From NCBI RefSeq assembly GCF_022429625.1, contig NZ_CP092483.1, forward strand, positions 4,203,501-4,267,500: DNA of 64,000 nucleotides, written 5' to 3'. The notes beneath the pieces were generated by a model. That model ran no database searches. It was not told the origin of the DNA and worked only from the letters and a program-made list of their open reading frames with translations. The translations under genes were made by a program, and so were the position numbers. Below are positions 62,050-64,000 of this stretch, piece by piece (position 1 is the first letter of the stretch; every line of letters starts with the position of its first letter). Source of the stretch: Devosia lacusdianchii. GTDB lineage: Bacteria > Pseudomonadota > Alphaproteobacteria > Rhizobiales > Devosiaceae.

Positions 62050-63303
62050 CTAGAGCTTCGCACCCTCGATCTGCACCGCCCCACCCTGCCCGATCTTCTT
62101 GATCGCCAGCGCGTATTCGCTGCGGCCATTGCCGAGGAACCGGAACACGCCATCGCGCCCGTTGAACCCCGTTGCTGCCGTCAGCAGCCCCGCATTGTAG
62201 GGCGGGTTGGCCATGGACAGGGCATTCACATTGGCAAGCACCGTCGCCGTGTAGGCAATGGTGGCCAGCGCATGCGGCTGGCCCCCGAAGCGTGCCTGGT
62301 AGTCGCCACGGATCGCCGCCATGCCGGCACCATCGACGGTTGGGTAAATGGCGCCGCTCAATTGGCTGGCGGTCATGATCGCCGGGTCGCCTTCCCAATC
62401 GGCCGAGCCCACGATCTGTACCATATCTGCGCTCACGCCCGCCTGGCTGAGCAACGCGCCGAAACTCGGCGCGGTCGAGCGATCGGGCAGGTAGAGTGTA
62501 TCGATCAGGCTCTTCTGAATCATTGGCAGCGCCTGATCGACGATCTGCTTGGCCTCGTTGATATCAGAGAAGGTGTAGATGGCCTGGGGCGCGAACCCGG
62601 CGGCGGCCGCCTGCTGACGGAAGGCCGTTTCCTGCGCCTGGCCGAACTCGGTTGCGGGGAAAATCCCGGCAACACCGCGCCGGCCTTGGATCTTGACCCA
62701 GTTGAGCGAACGTTTCATCTCAGCATCAGGCAGGACGCTGAGCAGATAAACACCGGGGCTGGCTGCCGTTGGATTGTTGGAAAATCCGATCAGCGGCAGG
62801 CCGGCGGCGCGCGCCACCGCTCCGGCGGCAGTCACCTGATCGGCGCGCAAGGGTCCGAGGATCAGCTTGGCGCCATCGGCGACGGCGGCGCTTGCCGCAC
62901 TGGTCGCGCCCTGCACCGTTGCGCCGGTGTCGCGCAGGGTGAAGGTGACATTCTCGGCGATGTTGGGATTGGCCTCGATGAAGGCTACTGCCAGCTTCGA
63001 AGCATTGGCCAGCGACATACCGACCGAGGCCAGTCCTGGGTCACCGCTCAATGGCAGCAGCAGCGCCACCTTGACCGGGCCGCGGCCGAAACTCTCGCTC
63101 GGGCCGGCCGGCAGCATGGGCTGGTTGGGGATCACTTGCCCCTGCCCCGGCTGCATCGGCGCGTCGCCGCCGAAGCTCAATGTGCGCGAGCCAAACTGGA
63201 AATCGGTGGGCGAGCAGGCCGTCAGCACGAGCAGGATCGCCGCGCCGAAAGCGCGCCGCATGCCATGGCGGGTCACTCGATCCAAGGCCACGCTTGCCCT
63301 CAA
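62050..63303 (-). CDS. LppC/LpoA-type penicillin-binding protein activator lipoprotein
   Basis: A 417-residue lipoprotein. A signal with Leu-Thr-Ala-Cys near residue 30 is the lipobox, followed by a proline/glutamine-rich spacer. VALLLPLSGDPGLASVG near 79-95 starts a periplasmic-binding-protein-like domain that continues through ILGPLRADQVTAAG near 146. LpoA in E. coli activates PBP1A from the outer membrane; the alphaproteobacterial relatives are usually annotated likewise, though direct proof is limited. The gene stands alone. Confidence 0.85.
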   Translation of the reverse strand: MRASVALDRVTRHGMRRAFGAAILLVLTACSPTDFQFGSRTLSFGGDAPMQPGQGQVIPNQPMLPAGPSESFGRGPVKVALLLPLSGDPGLASVGMSLANASKLAVAFIEANPNIAENVTFTLRDTGATVQGATSAASAAVADGAKLILGPLRADQVTAAGAVARAAGLPLIGFSNNPTAASPGVYLLSVLPDAEMKRSLNWVKIQGRRGVAGIFPATEFGQAQETAFRQQAAAAGFAPQAIYTFSDINEAKQIVDQALPMIQKSLIDTLYLPDRSTAPSFGALLSQAGVSADMVQIVGSADWEGDPAIMTASQLSGAIYPTVDGAGMAAIRGDYQARFGGQPHALATIAYTATVLANVNALSMANPPYNAGLLTAATGFNGRDGVFRFLGNGRSEYALAIKKIGQGGAVQIEGAKL

Positions 63304-63363
63304 AGTGCTAGCAGACTGTTAACACTTTGAACGTCATTGCTTAACCAATTCTCAACCGCCCGA

Positions 63364-64000
63364 TCAGTCCAGCGCCTTGATGTAGCGATCGGCGGATCGT
63401 GCTACCGCAGCCTTGGCGTCCGCGAGGATGACCCGGTCCCACCAGCCGCCATAGATGCGGTCGAAGCGGAGCGTCGCCGCCCGGTCGGCGATGCGGCGGA
63501 CTTCGCGCGCCGGCAGCGGGATCATGTTGGGATAGGAGCGCATGAAGCTGACCCAACCGGCCGCGGGTGCCACCTGGATAGTATCGCCGACCATCAATGC
63601 GCCCTTGCCGTTGGCACCATGAGACCATTCGAGCACGCTGCTGCCCTCGAAATGCCCGGCCAGGCGATGGATGGTGACGCCGGGCAGCACTTCGTGATGA
63701 TCGCCGCTCCATGGGACGATGTTGTCCGTCTGGCACATCACATGCGCCAGATCGGCCTCGGGCAGCAGGATCGGCACATTGCCCAGCTTGGCGCTCCACT
63801 CGGCCATCCCCGTGTAGAAATGCGGATGCGAGAAACAGATCGCCTTGAGACCGCCGAGCGCCTTGATCCGCTCGGCCGTCGCATCGTCCAGCATCGGCAC
63901 GCAGTCCCAGAGCACATTGCCCTCGGTTGCCTGGATCAGCAGTGCGCGCTGGCCAATGCCAAGACCGGGAGTCACGCCAACACCGGCAAGGCCCGGTTCG
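63364..64000 (-). CDS. Metallo-beta-lactamase-fold hydrolase (5' part beyond the window)
   Basis: An MBL-fold protein read from the right edge; about 212 residues are visible and the N-terminus lies outside. FGIGQRALLIQ-type sequence (LGIGQRALLIQATEGNVLWDC) leads to a His-Pro-His motif, SHPHFYTGMAEW, in place of the classical HxHxDH. RLAGHFEGSSV and MVGDTIQV then give further metal ligands. The reaction is unknown. The frame stays open to base 64000. Confidence 0.82.
   Translation of the reverse strand, partial: EPGLAGVGVTPGLGIGQRALLIQATEGNVLWDCVPMLDDATAERIKALGGLKAICFSHPHFYTGMAEWSAKLGNVPILLPEADLAHVMCQTDNIVPWSGDHHEVLPGVTIHRLAGHFEGSSVLEWSHGANGKGALMVGDTIQVAPAAGWVSFMRSYPNMIPLPAREVRRIADRAATLRFDRIYGGWWDRVILADAKAAVARSADRYIKALD

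Noticed and set aside
1..64000. CRISPR array, prophage, insertion sequence or toxin-antitoxin cassette
   Set aside because: I saw no regularly spaced repeats, transposase, integrase, phage structural gene or toxin-antitoxin pair; the repeats found are non-coding intergenic palindromes.
1..64000. tRNA or rRNA genes
   Set aside because: No cloverleaf-like sequences or rRNA motifs were recognised on reading, but a covariance search was not possible.

Overview
This window looks like a chromosomal replication-origin region of an alphaproteobacterium of the order Hyphomicrobiales (Rhizobiales), most plausibly a Devosia-like genus. The grounds are the high GC content, the order parB-parA-rsmG-mnmG-mnmE-rho-hemJ-hemE | maf-aroE-coaE-dnaQ-secB, a CtrA-type box between hemE and maf, alphaproteobacterial RpoH-type promoter spacing, and family members such as FxsA, Tim44, DUF2244 and CenR-like regulators. 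The genus is inferred from gene order and style; no search was run. Nearly all of the window is ordinary core chromosome. I see no prophage, insertion sequence, CRISPR array, tRNA or rRNA.

Layout. 0-9.4 kb: the end of an unknown gene, a broken polysaccharide flippase, leuC, a zincin-like metallopeptidase, rimM-trmD-rplS, a nucleotidyltransferase-like gene, xth, a DUF930 gene and a cyclic-nucleotide-binding protein. 9.4-15.3 kb: a CenR-like response regulator, a YggS-type PLP protein, and the leuS-lptE-holA run. 15.3-24.1 kb: the parB/parA partition genes, rsmG, mnmG, mnmE, rho, hemJ and hemE on the minus strand, with a cluster of parS-like sites. 24.14-24.58 kb: the probable oriC. 24.6-27.3 kb: maf-aroE-coaE-dnaQ with tightly overlapping ends, converging on secB and fxsA. 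28.6-30.8 kb: Tim44, Smr and XRE genes plus a secreted hypothetical. 31-37.5 kb: hslV-GNAT-hslU facing a his cluster (hisB, DUF2628 gene, hisH, hisA, a small membrane protein gene, hisF, hisE), then coaA. 38.5-48.5 kb: mixed housekeeping (dapB, EVE-domain protein, gpmA, Ada-type methyltransferase, nth, TetR and its neighbour, adenosine kinase, pyrF, flavin reductase). 48.8-59.2 kb: the heat-shock genes dnaJ, dnaK, grpE and hrcA on the minus strand, interspersed with an apparently catalytically dead esterase-like protein, unknown genes, a pabB-pabC fusion and pncA. 59.3-64 kb: rph, a small ORF, rdgB and hemW, then an LppC-type lipoprotein and a metallo-beta-lactamase-fold gene cut by the window end.

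How it fits together. ParA/ParB and the parS-like sites would segregate the origin, and DnaA-like and CtrA-like boxes between hemE and maf would control its firing. The heat-shock set (HslUV, DnaK/DnaJ/GrpE, HrcA) and the translation and tRNA-modification set (RimM, TrmD, L19, LeuS, MnmE/G, RsmG, Rph) fit the high gene dosage expected near an origin.

Most notable observations. (1) A micro-inversion of about 60-70 bp inside the flippase gene: the missing family residues are readable on the opposite strand. (2) Eleven copies of the parS core TTCACGTGAA spread over about 51 kb. (3) A dispersed hairpin repeat in four copies that carries a ribosome-binding-site-like stretch and an ATG. (4) An HSL-family alpha/beta hydrolase lacking both the catalytic serine and histidine. 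(5) A small unannotated ORF translationally wedged between rph and rdgB. (6) A clear RpoH-type promoter before dnaK.
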